Counted from the stretch's first letter, positions 1 to 5,640 are shown. The stretch: DNA of 6,569 nt from Candidatus Adiutrix sp. (GCA_031286085.1 JAITUX010000144.1:1-6569), one strand, 5' to 3'. Numbers and translations are program-made. Notes: generated from the sequence alone by a model not told the origin.

Positions 1-731
1 CCTTGGCCGGCCAGGGGCCAAATAAAGGTGAGGGCCTCGGAGGCGGTCAAGTCGCTCCGGTGGGCCGTGGTTATGAGCCGGACCGACAGGGGCGGGTCCT
101 GAAAAAGCACGGACTCCTCCGGCCCGGCGGCGGCCGGGGCGAGCCAGACCGGGGGACGGGGGTCGGCCTGGGCGTCCGTAGGCGGGCCGGGGGGGAACTG
201 GCCGGCCGGGGGCCCTATCTGGGCCAGGGTCAGGCCGGCCCCCAGAAAAAGCGGCGCGCCTTGGGGCAGCCACAGGCAACGGCCGGCCTCGGCTTCAAAT
301 TCGGGCCAAAGCTCCGGCCGGCGGCCAAGGTCGATTTCGGCCCGGGCCTCGGCCGGGCCCTCCGGCCAACCGGCCCGGAGCGCGGCTTCATCCTCGGCGG
401 CCAGTATATACCAAAGAGAATATGCGGTGAGCGACAGGGTCTGGGAGGCCTCCCCGGTGTTTTTCAGCTTGAGTTCCACCGGCAGGGGGGAGTCGGGATG
501 GTCGCCCGCGCTTAAGCCCGTCAGATCCGCCCCCCACAGGTGGCGCAGATAACCCAGGCTTCGCCCGGCCTGGGGGCCGGCGGCCACCCGGGAATTATCC
601 GTGGCCAGCCAAAAAGTGCCGGCGCTGAATTCCGGCACCTCCCCGGCCGGCCAAAGGCGGTCCGAGCGGCCCTGGAACTGTTCGGCCGGGATGGGTTCCA
701 AGGTCAGGGGGTAGGGTTCATTGCCGTTCAT
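1..731 (-). CDS. Degenerate ManA-like (class I phosphomannose isomerase family) protein, 3' end outside window
   Basis: An uninterrupted minus-strand frame of 243 full codons runs from ATG at 731 off the window edge. An in-frame TGA at 753-755 with no other usual start between makes this ATG the likely start; its Shine-Dalgarno is weak (GGATGG). By eye the protein follows class I ManA: YPLTLEPI (7-14) fits the N-terminal YPLKFxPI, AGPQAGRSLGYL (51-62) fits the NGPLAGKTLxEL segment, LWYILAAE (106-113) fits EMWYVLDAE, and PQGAPLFLGAGLTLAQI (156-172) fits PAGTVHAIGAGxLLAEI. Residues 205-243 resemble the start of the C-terminal cupin. The family's zinc ligands (Gln-x-His, Glu before MWY, His in PAGTVH) are absent: the last two positions are Ser105 and Leu161, and about 15-20 residues around the QxHP motif seem deleted. 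It is therefore probably not an isomerase; role unknown. It has its own promoter and is separate from the lipid-transport operon. The family call is an inference without a search. Confidence 0.72.
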   Translation of the reverse strand, partial: MNGNEPYPLTLEPIPAEQFQGRSDRLWPAGEVPEFSAGTFWLATDNSRVAAGPQAGRSLGYLRHLWGADLTGLSAGDHPDSPLPVELKLKNTGEASQTLSLTAYSLWYILAAEDEAALRAGWPEGPAEARAEIDLGRRPELWPEFEAEAGRCLWLPQGAPLFLGAGLTLAQIGPPAGQFPPGPPTDAQADPRPPVWLAPAAAGPEESVLFQDPPLSVRLITTAHRSDLTASEALTFIWPLAGQ

Positions 732-766
732 GGGCGTCCATCCGGGTTCAAATCAAGGCGGCGGCG

Positions 767-775
767 ATTATAGCA
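767..775 (-). promoter_or_regulatory. Extended -10 promoter of the ManA-like gene
   Basis: The minus strand reads TGCTATAAT here, a perfect -10 hexamer (772-767) with the TGn extension. No good -35 box is seen 16-18 bases upstream, as is common for extended -10 promoters. Transcription would start near 760 and give a leader of about 30 bases before the ATG at 731. It lies just after the lipoprotein stop codon (810-812), so the ManA-like gene can be transcribed separately from the lipid-transport operon. Confidence 0.55.
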
Positions 776-790
776 TATCAAGCGCCTCGC

Positions 791-802
791 GGCCATATGG
801 CC
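791..802. repeat. 12-bp perfect palindrome GGCCATATGGCC
   Basis: A perfect self-complementary 12-mer lies between the lipoprotein stop codon (810) and the extended -10 box (772-767). It occupies roughly -31 to -42 relative to the predicted start site near 760, where a regulator or a -35 contact could sit. As RNA it would form only a weak stem and has no T-run after it, so a terminator is unlikely. It could also be chance, since GGCC is very common in this DNA. Confidence 0.3.
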
Positions 803-809
803 TTCACCT

Positions 810-1415
810 TCAAACGGCCCCATCCAGATCCCGGGCCAGTTCATCCAGGATGTCGGCCAGGCAGAGGCCATAGGCCGCGACCAGGTCGGCCGCCCCGCCC
901 CCCGCTGGCAGAGCGCGTTCGCAGGGGTAGAGACGGTCCAGCGCGACCCGGGGCGCGGCCGGCTGAAGGTCGCTCAGAGTGAAACGCAGGGTCAGGACGG
1001 CCCGGGGCGGGGCCGGGCGGAAGTCGCCGTAAAGATCCTGGATATGGGCCTCCAGGCCGTAATCGGCCAAGGCCAGGCCCGGGGCGGCCGTCACCCGGAA
1101 ACGCCGGCTGGCCTTGGTCAGGCGGCCGGCCGCGGCTTCGGCCAACAGGCGGGTCGGGGGGGCCAGGAACTCGTTGTAAAAATCGCTCTCATAGCGGTCC
1201 GGCCCCAGGCGATAGACCAAGGCCCGGCCGTCATAGGCCGGGGCCGCGGTGACCGCGCCCAGGAGCAGGGTGCGCCGGCCGGCCGCGTCGGCGGCCTCGC
1301 CATAAGCCGCCTCCGGGACGGCCAGGGTAAAGCGGTTTTTCACCGGGTGGGGCTGCCCCAGGCAGGCGATAAGGCTTAAGGCCAGAAACACAACCGGACC
1401 GAATCTAAAAAACAT
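810..1415 (-). CDS. ABC-transport auxiliary lipoprotein (PqiC-like)
   Basis: This 201-residue protein has a lipoprotein signal peptide: basic N-terminus, hydrophobic core, and lipobox LIAC with Cys18 as the lipidated residue. The mature protein would begin C-L-G; with no Asp at +2, outer-membrane sorting is expected if enteric Lol rules apply. The body fits the ABC-type transport auxiliary lipoprotein family (PqiC/YmbA-like): FTLAVP (29-34) is the usual first strand, and AYDGRALVYRLGPDRYESDFYN (60-81) followed by LAPPTRLLAEA is the characteristic 'ydgr.ivyr...y.y....W..pp..ll' block. Cys165 and Cys185 could form a disulfide. The ATG follows an AGGGG Shine-Dalgarno closely (minus strand, about 1419-1423). 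It is the last gene of the operon, 71 bases after the MCE gene, and its product presumably contacts the periplasmic MCE protein at the outer membrane, as PqiC does with PqiB. Confidence 0.82.
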   Translation of the reverse strand: MFFRFGPVVFLALSLIACLGQPHPVKNRFTLAVPEAAYGEAADAAGRRTLLLGAVTAAPAYDGRALVYRLGPDRYESDFYNEFLAPPTRLLAEAAAGRLTKASRRFRVTAAPGLALADYGLEAHIQDLYGDFRPAPPRAVLTLRFTLSDLQPAAPRVALDRLYPCERALPAGGGAADLVAAYGLCLADILDELARDLDGAV

Positions 1416-1437
1416 AGTCCCCTGATTTTCGGTTCAC

Positions 1438-1460
1438 CCGCGGCACCAGGCCGACCGCGG
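1438..1460 (-). repeat. Intergenic hairpin with CCGCGG arms
   Basis: CCGCGG occurs at 1438-1443 and 1455-1460. The hexamer is its own reverse complement, so the two copies can pair into a 6-bp stem around an 11-base loop. It lies in the mRNA between the hairpin after the MCE gene's stop codon and the Shine-Dalgarno of the lipoprotein gene. No T-run follows. Confidence 0.4.
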
Positions 1461-1486
1461 CCAAGGGCCGAATTCGCGGCCCCTGG
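1461..1486 (-). repeat. Hairpin directly after the MCE gene stop codon
   Basis: The arms CCAAGGGCCG (1461-1470) and CGGCCCCTGG (1477-1486) are complementary over ten positions with one mismatch. In the minus-strand transcript that mismatch becomes a G-U wobble, so the RNA stem is ten pairs with a six-base loop. It begins on the base after the TGA at 1489-1487. There is no downstream T-run, so it is not a canonical intrinsic terminator. It may protect the upstream mRNA from 3' exonucleases or tune the expression of the lipoprotein. Confidence 0.5.
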
Positions 1487-2488
1487 TCAAGGCAGGTTGA
1501 AGGTGGTGACGTTTTCCGGCCGCCGCGCCCGCCCCGGTTCGGCCGCCCTGGGGGGAGAGCCGAAAAGGACCTGGCTGGGCTGATTTTTCAACAATTCCGA
1601 CATTTCCCGCAAATTTTCCGCCGTGGCCCTCAGGTTGTCCAAGGTCTCCGGGAGCCCCCCTTGGGAAGAAGCCAGGAGCTGGTCCAGCCGCTTAAGGCTC
1701 TGGCGCAGCTGGCCGGCCGAGGCGGCCTGGCCCCGGCCGCCCTCGCCGGGGCTGCTGAACAGTTCGTCGATATGCCCGGCGGAGATGCGCAGCGAGGCCG
1801 ACAGTTCCCGGATTTCCTCCAGGGCGCCGCTTATGTCCCTGGACAGGCGGCCCGCGTCCAGGGCGACCAAGGACTGGTCAATGGTCTGGATAGCCTGTTT
1901 GATCTCCCGGCTTATCCCGACCAGGTCAATGTCGTTCATGGTGCGCAAGAGGCGGCCGATGGCTTCGCCGATTTCGAAAATCTGGCTGGGGCCGCTGGGA
2001 ATATACACCAGATCGACGTTCCGGGCAATCAGTCTGGCCGCCTCCAGGGCGTTCGCCCCCATCAACTGGTCCTCCTGGCCGTAGTCCAGGTTCAGAAAGC
2101 CGAGGCCCGTGACCCCTTGAAAGGTCAGGTAAACCTTGAGCCCCTTGGCTATCTCCGCCCGCAAAAAATTCGGCACGTCATCCGGATCCGGCACCTGGAT
2201 GGCGAAGGTGGCCGGGTCTATTTCAAAATCGACCCGCACCATGGGCTGGCCGCTCAGGTCGTCGGCCGCGGCCAGGGACAGGGAGACGACCCGGCCGATG
2301 GTGAAACCGCGATACTTGACCGCCGCGTCCTTGGATATGCCCTGGACGGAACGATTGAAAAAAGTCACGCAAAGCACGCTGGACGAGTTCAGGTGGCCTT
2401 GCAGGCCGAACACCAGAAACCCGGCCACCAGGAGCCCGAAGCCTACCAGGACGAAGATGCCTATTTTCAAATAATTGCCGTCGGGCAT
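1487..2488 (-). CDS. mlaD: MCE-domain lipid-transport substrate-binding protein (MlaD/PqiB type) with long helical C-terminus
   Basis: This 333-residue protein starts at an ATG with GGAG about nine bases upstream (minus strand, near 2498-2501). One transmembrane helix (about 8-30) anchors it in the inner membrane. One MCE domain follows (about 38-137) with the typical run SVQGISKDAAVKYRGFTIG (47-65) and a hydrophobic pore-loop-like segment VTGLGFLNLDYG (126-137). Residues 160-170 (LVYIPSGPSQI) fit the 'IPT.PS' element seen after PqiB-like MCE domains. Residues 171-303 are heptad-like and probably a long alpha-helix or coiled coil, then LKNQPSQVLFG and a basic Pro-rich tail. E. coli MlaD is much shorter (about 183 residues), so the helical extension is the main difference. 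MCE proteins form hexameric rings that carry phospholipid between permease and periplasm. The gene is 35 bases after the ATPase gene. The mla symbol rests on the neighbouring mlaE and mlaF; the MCE domain itself looks as much PqiB-like. Confidence 0.85.
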   Translation of the reverse strand: MPDGNYLKIGIFVLVGFGLLVAGFLVFGLQGHLNSSSVLCVTFFNRSVQGISKDAAVKYRGFTIGRVVSLSLAAADDLSGQPMVRVDFEIDPATFAIQVPDPDDVPNFLRAEIAKGLKVYLTFQGVTGLGFLNLDYGQEDQLMGANALEAARLIARNVDLVYIPSGPSQIFEIGEAIGRLLRTMNDIDLVGISREIKQAIQTIDQSLVALDAGRLSRDISGALEEIRELSASLRISAGHIDELFSSPGEGGRGQAASAGQLRQSLKRLDQLLASSQGGLPETLDNLRATAENLREMSELLKNQPSQVLFGSPPRAAEPGRARRPENVTTFNLP

Positions 2489-2523
2489 GCCAAAGGTCTC
2501 CGGCGTTTGCTCAAAAGCCGGCT

Positions 2524-3309
2524 TTATTCGGGCCGCCGGTTGAAAAAGGCGGCCACTAAGGGCGGTTCGGTCCGCCGGGCCAGTTCGGCCGGAGAACCTT
2601 CAGCCACGATGCCCCGGCTGGCGCGGTCCAGGATGATGGCCCGGTCGATGATGCTCATTATGCTGCCCAGTTCATGGGTGACCATCCCGAAGGCTATGCC
2701 CAGGTTCCGGGCCAGGGTGACTATGAGCCGGTCCAGGCCGGCCGAGGTGATGGGGTCCAGGCCGGCCGAGGGTTCATCAAGGAAAATCAGGCCCGGCTCC
2801 AGGGCCATGGCCCGGGCGATGGCCGCCCTTTTCCGCATCCCGCCGCTGATATGGGCCGGCCGATGGTGTTCAAAGCCTGAAAGGCCCACCAGGGCCAGCT
2901 TCAGGCGGGCGGCGGCCAGCACGGATCCGGGCGACAATCGGGTGAACTCCCTAAGGGGCAGGGCCACGTTTTCCAGGAGCGTCAGGGAGCCGAAAAGAGC
3001 CCCGGACTGATACATCATCCCGAAAAGACGCCGACACTCGTTTAAGCGGCGCCCGCCTTCGGCCCATATGTCCCGCCCGAAAAGGCTTATCCGGCCCGAC
3101 CGGGGCGGCACCAGGCCTATGAGGTGGCGCAAGAGGGAACTCTTGCCGCTGCCGCTGCCGCCCAGGATGCCGAAAATCTCGCCCGCCCCGATGGTGAAAT
3201 TGATATTCTCCAAAATGGGGGGCGCGCCGCCATAGGCCACGGCCAAGCCGTCAACCTCAAGGGGCGGGGCCGATTCGAGCGGCCCGGGCCGGTCAGATGC
3301 CGGCGACAT
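2524..3309 (-). CDS. mlaF: MlaF-type lipid-transport ABC ATPase
   Basis: This 261-residue cytoplasmic nucleotide-binding subunit has all ABC motifs: Walker A GGSGSGKSS (50-58), Q-loop Gln101 in MMYQSGALFGSLT, signature ISGGMRKR (154-161), Walker B LIFLDEP (174-180) with catalytic Glu179, SAGLDP D-loop, and switch His212 in VTHE. The Q-loop run 'YQSGALFGSLT' and signature 'SGGMRKR' are typical of the MlaF/Ttg2A branch, where the basic residues after the signature are conserved. It energises lipid movement through MlaE. The ATG at 3309 overlaps the end of the permease gene by 17 bases, and a GGTGGG Shine-Dalgarno-like stretch lies within the permease's last codons, so translation is likely coupled. 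The length is normal for the family and nothing looks damaged. Confidence 0.95.
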   Translation of the reverse strand: MSPASDRPGPLESAPPLEVDGLAVAYGGAPPILENINFTIGAGEIFGILGGSGSGKSSLLRHLIGLVPPRSGRISLFGRDIWAEGGRRLNECRRLFGMMYQSGALFGSLTLLENVALPLREFTRLSPGSVLAAARLKLALVGLSGFEHHRPAHISGGMRKRAAIARAMALEPGLIFLDEPSAGLDPITSAGLDRLIVTLARNLGIAFGMVTHELGSIMSIIDRAIILDRASRGIVAEGSPAELARRTEPPLVAAFFNRRPE

Positions 3310-4453
3310 AGAAACCCACCGCGAAGATACTGTCCAGCACGGCTATGACGATGATGTTGGTCACCACCCCGCTGGTCGTGGCCCGCCCCACCGCATCGGG
3401 GCCGTCGCCGGCGGCCAGACCTCTCTGGCAACCCACGGCCCCCACCGTGAAGCCGAAGACGAAGGCCTTGAAAAACCCGATCAGAAAGGAGTAGAGGGTG
3501 ACCTTCTCCACGGCCATCGACCAATAGGTGACGGCGGTGTAGCCCAGGCCCAGAAGCACCAGGCTGCCGCCGAACATGCCCACGAAACAGGCGATGAGGC
3601 TCACCCCGGGGGCGGTGAGCATCTGGGCCAGCACCCGGGGCAGAGCCAGTTCCCGCACCGGGGAGAAGCCCATGGTGGTGAGGGCGTCGATCTCCTCGGC
3701 CACCCGCATGGCGCCCAGTTCGGCTGAAAAGGCCGAACCGGACCGGCCGGCCAGGACTATGGCGGCTATGAGGGGGCCCAATTCCCGCACCACGGAAACG
3801 CCCACCAGGGTGGCCACATAGATTTCCGCGCCGAAAAGCTTGGTGATCATGGCCGCCTGGAAGGCGATGATCAGACCCACCAGAAAGGAGACCAAGGCGA
3901 CTATGGGCACCGCGTTGACGCCGGACCTCTCGGCCGCCTCGGCCACGCTCCGCCAGTTGAAACGCCAAGGCCGGGCGGCCAGACGGAAGAATTCGGCCGT
4001 CAGCTCGCCCAAAAAAAACGTGAGCGCCCGAAAGTCCCGGACCAGTTCCGCCGCCGCGCGGCCCACTTCCTCCAAAAAGTGGACGCGGGGCGGCGCCGGA
4101 GCCAAAGGCTTGGTCATGGCCTCCCGGGCCAGGCGGAAAATGGTCTCGAAGCGGGGCGGCAGGCCGGCCGCGGCCGCCTGGCGGCCGCTCTTCTCCGCCG
4201 CCTCCAGAGCCGCGATAATTTGGGCCGAACCATTTAGATCGAGAGCGGTCAGGCCCGTAAGGTCCAAGGTCAGCCGCGGCGTCCCGGCCGGCCGACGACT
4301 CAGGAACTCGTCCAGAGGCCGCCAGGCCTCGGCCTCGGTGTTCACGTTGAGGGGCCCGGCTAGGAAGGCCACGGTTTCCGGGCCGCCCTCCTTGACGGTC
4401 AGGACCAGCGCGGCGGAATCACCGGCCCTGGCTGGGGGAGGCCCCGGGGACAC
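3293..4453 (-). CDS. mlaE: STAS-MlaE fusion: lipid-transport ABC permease with N-terminal STAS domain
   Basis: This 386-residue protein joins an N-terminal STAS domain (about 14-107) to an MlaE permease (about 125-386). STAS hallmarks are LTLDLTGLTALDLNGSAQI (61-79); the usual Ser of the 'D-S-S/T-G' phosphoacceptor loop is Asn74. The permease shows the conserved MlaE blocks: VPIVALVSFLVGLIIAFQA (182-200), FGAEIYVATLVGVSVVRELG (207-226), AGRSGSAFSAELGAMRVAEE (235-254, ATPase-coupling region) and VGRATTSGVV (355-364). About five to six membrane helices are expected. In E. coli the STAS protein MlaB is separate, so the fusion explains the lack of an mlaB gene here. The start is GTG at 4453 with only a weak Shine-Dalgarno. 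It overlaps the preceding gene by 35 bases, which suggests coupling. No better start precedes the STAS domain, but the exact N-terminus is uncertain. Confidence 0.93.
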   Translation of the reverse strand: MSPGPPPARAGDSAALVLTVKEGGPETVAFLAGPLNVNTEAEAWRPLDEFLSRRPAGTPRLTLDLTGLTALDLNGSAQIIAALEAAEKSGRQAAAAGLPPRFETIFRLAREAMTKPLAPAPPRVHFLEEVGRAAAELVRDFRALTFFLGELTAEFFRLAARPWRFNWRSVAEAAERSGVNAVPIVALVSFLVGLIIAFQAAMITKLFGAEIYVATLVGVSVVRELGPLIAAIVLAGRSGSAFSAELGAMRVAEEIDALTTMGFSPVRELALPRVLAQMLTAPGVSLIACFVGMFGGSLVLLGLGYTAVTYWSMAVEKVTLYSFLIGFFKAFVFGFTVGAVGCQRGLAAGDGPDAVGRATTSGVVTNIIVIAVLDSIFAVGFYVAGI

Positions 4454-4814
4454 TTGAGGATTCCGGACGGCTTGGTTCGGCCGGGGCTGTTGCGGAGGCG
4501 GCCGCCCGCTCCGCGGCCGTCAGGGCCAGGCCGTCCCTGGAGAGCCCGGCTTCGGCCAGTTCTTCAGGGGACAGGGCCTGGCGGAAAATCTCCAGCAGGT
4601 CGTCAAAGGGCTGGGCCCGGTCCATGATCAGCCAGCGGCGGCCCTTGAGCAGACAAGAGCCGCCCTTGAGCTTCAGGCCGGCGTAACGCAGCCGGCCGGT
4701 GGAGACCGTAAGGCCCGCGCGCCGGGCCGCGGCCTCCAAGCCCTCCAGAATCGCCTGCTGCTTCTTGCTGTGGGGCGACCTATCCTTCGGCCGCCGCACT
4801 CCGGTTCTGCTCAT
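4419..4814 (-). CDS. Uncharacterised small basic protein leading the lipid-transport operon
   Basis: A 131-residue protein I do not recognise. I chose ATG at 4814 because a strong GGAGGT (4830-4825) lies ten bases upstream; a GTG at 4826 in the same frame overlaps that Shine-Dalgarno and cannot use it. The N-terminus is basic (Arg/Lys-rich, 1-19). A compact core (about 17-90) contains ILEGLEAAARRAGLTVSTG (predicted helix, 22-40), then LRYAGLKLKGGSCLLKGRRW (42-61, strands with Cys54), then LIMDRAQPFDDLLEIF (62-77) and a helical segment. The last 35 or so residues are Ala/Ser/Pro-rich, probably disordered, and overlap the start of the permease gene. It has no signal peptide or membrane helix, so it is probably cytoplasmic. 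It is the first gene after a strong promoter and is translationally linked to mlaE, so a role with the transporter or its regulation is possible but unproven. Confidence 0.75.
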   Translation of the reverse strand: MSRTGVRRPKDRSPHSKKQQAILEGLEAAARRAGLTVSTGRLRYAGLKLKGGSCLLKGRRWLIMDRAQPFDDLLEIFRQALSPEELAEAGLSRDGLALTAAERAAASATAPAEPSRPESSSVPGASPSQGR

Positions 4815-4823
4815 TGCCTTACC

Positions 4824-4830
4824 CACCTCC
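4824..4830 (-). promoter_or_regulatory. Shine-Dalgarno GGAGGTG deciding the start at 4814
   Basis: The minus strand reads GGAGGTG, a near-complete anti-16S match, ten bases before the ATG at 4814. It includes the alternative GTG codon (4826-4824), so that GTG is not the likely start. Confidence 0.65.
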
Positions 4831-4841
4831 GTGCGGCCATA

Positions 4842-4864
4842 AGGCTTTCCCGCGCGGGAAGCCT
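4842..4864 (-). repeat. Inverted repeat at the predicted transcription start of the lipid-transport operon
   Basis: In minus-strand sense the 23-base element pairs AGGCTT at its 5' end with AAGCCT at its 3' end, and CCC with GGG inside, around a GCGC loop. The stem has nine pairs and one bulged A. It begins one base after the TATAAT box (4871-4866), so it covers the expected start site and first transcribed bases. As DNA it could be a repressor operator; as RNA it would cap the 5' end of the mRNA. The bases after it (TATGG) are not a T-run, so it is not a standard terminator. Confidence 0.55.
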
Positions 4865-4865
4865 G

Positions 4866-4893
4866 ATTATAAACGAGACGGGCCGCCCGTCAA
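4866..4893 (-). promoter_or_regulatory. Sigma70-like promoter TTGACG-16-TATAAT for the lipid-transport operon
   Basis: The minus strand has TTGACG (4893-4888; five of six consensus -35 bases), a 16-base spacer and a perfect TATAAT (4871-4866). Transcription should start near 4859. The -35 box contains the TGA stop of the TPR gene (4892-4890). The first gene downstream starts at 4814 with a strong Shine-Dalgarno, so this promoter should drive the unknown gene, STAS-mlaE, mlaF, the MCE gene and the lipoprotein gene, giving them transcription separate from the YggT/YggU/cupin/TPR cluster. Confidence 0.72.
4877..4891 (-). repeat. Perfect inverted repeat GACGGGC-G-GCCCGTC inside the promoter
   Basis: Seven-base arms around a single central G overlap the TPR stop codon, the 3' part of the -35 box and half the spacer. 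It may be an operator. In RNA it would form a GC-rich stem with TCTCGTTT after it, so it could also be a weak intrinsic terminator for the TPR transcript. The sequence alone does not separate the two readings. Confidence 0.45.
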
Positions 4894-5636
4894 GCCGGGG
4901 GCGCCGGTTCCCCCTTCTCCAGGGCGGCCTTGAGGGTCAGGGCCGGCTCCAGGTCGGGATTCAAGGCCAGGGCCTGTTCCAGGTAATCCATGGCCCGGGC
5001 CTGGTCGCCGCTCTCATAGGCGGCCCGGGCCAGGTTGAAAAGGAGATGCTCATCCTCGGCGCCCATCATCGTCCGGGCCTTCTCATAAAATTCAATGGCC
5101 TGGTCATAAAGCTTGAGCGACCTGAGTTGCCGGCCCAGGTCATTGAAGAAATGCTTGTTTTCCGGCTCCATCATATTTTCCTGCCGGGCCAGCTGCGCGA
5201 ATATATTCGCGGCCTTTTCCACCTCGCCCGTCTCCAGCCAAACCTTGCCCAGGCCGAATTTGGCCCGCACATGTTCCTGTTCGGCCTTCAGGGCCTTGAG
5301 ATATTCATATTCGGCGCTCCCCAGCTCTCTACGCTCCACATGCTCTTCAGCCATGGCCACATGCCTGTCGGCGGCGAGTTGAGACGGGGTTTTGGGAGTT
5401 TTCGATTCATAGGTGAACCGTTTAAGGAACTCATCCAGGGGCACATTCTGCTTGAGGGGCAGGGGCACGCCGTCCATGTCCAGGATCTGGACGGATACGG
5501 TGTCTTCGTCCAGCTGGACGCACTGGTAATAATCGACCACCGTATGTCGGCGGATGGTGTTCATGGTGCCTATTTCCTGGACCTTGGTCTCGGAATAGAC
5601 GCCCTCCATGATTTTGATGTTGACCATGGTGCTCAT
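4890..5636 (-). CDS. TPR-repeat protein with a distinct N-terminal domain
   Basis: This 248-residue protein has no signal peptide or membrane helix, so it is probably cytoplasmic. Residues 1-75 form a non-TPR region that looks like beta structure (VNIKIMEGVYSETKVQEIGT, then VSVQILDMDGVPLPLKQNVP, then LDEFLKRF). Residues 90-229 hold about four TPR units: 90-121, 122-155, 162-195 and 196-229. The last is the most canonical (LLFNLARAAYESGDQARAMD, then YLEQALALNPD). TPRs bind protein partners; no enzyme motif is seen. I have an impression of similar N-terminal regions in TPR proteins of sulfate-reducing Deltaproteobacteria, which is unchecked. The ATG at 5636 is four bases after the cupin stop with a poor Shine-Dalgarno, so coupled translation is likely; ATG at 5627 (Met4) is an alternative start. 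Function unknown. Confidence 0.85.
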   Translation of the reverse strand: MSTMVNIKIMEGVYSETKVQEIGTMNTIRRHTVVDYYQCVQLDEDTVSVQILDMDGVPLPLKQNVPLDEFLKRFTYESKTPKTPSQLAADRHVAMAEEHVERRELGSAEYEYLKALKAEQEHVRAKFGLGKVWLETGEVEKAANIFAQLARQENMMEPENKHFFNDLGRQLRSLKLYDQAIEFYEKARTMMGAEDEHLLFNLARAAYESGDQARAMDYLEQALALNPDLEPALTLKAALEKGEPAPPA

Positions 5637-5640
5637 CTAT

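Noticed and set aside
3..515. Plus-strand open frame of 170 codons near the window start
   Set aside because: Its Gly/Pro/Arg-rich product has no domain, while the opposite strand has a continuous frame with ManA-like sequence over the whole stretch.
718..741. Seven-codon upstream ORF (ATG at 741) overlapping the ManA-like start out of frame
   Set aside because: It has no Shine-Dalgarno of its own and is easily explained by chance; a leader-peptide role cannot be supported.
1661..3010. 449-codon open frame on the plus strand, antisense to the MCE and ATPase genes
   Set aside because: It lies opposite two genes with full family motifs, spans their boundary, and its product is low-complexity Gly/Ala/Arg with no recognisable domain. 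Long antisense open frames are expected in GC-rich coding DNA.
3117..3968. 283-codon minus-strand open frame within the permease and ATPase region
   Set aside because: It is a shifted frame of the permease and ATPase genes; its His/Arg/Gly-rich product has no motif, whereas the other frames carry MlaE and ABC motifs.
3840..4457. Plus-strand open frame of 205 codons opposite STAS-MlaE
   Set aside because: The product is Arg/Ala/Ser-rich and featureless, and the opposite strand is clearly coding for STAS-MlaE.
4815..4826. GTG start at 4826 for the unknown gene leading the lipid-transport operon
   Set aside because: It overlaps the only good Shine-Dalgarno sequence (4830-4824), which is correctly placed for ATG 4814 instead.
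4842..4864. Intrinsic terminator at the large inverted repeat
   Set aside because: No T-run follows on either strand, and it lies directly downstream of a strong -10 box, which fits an operator or 5' hairpin better.
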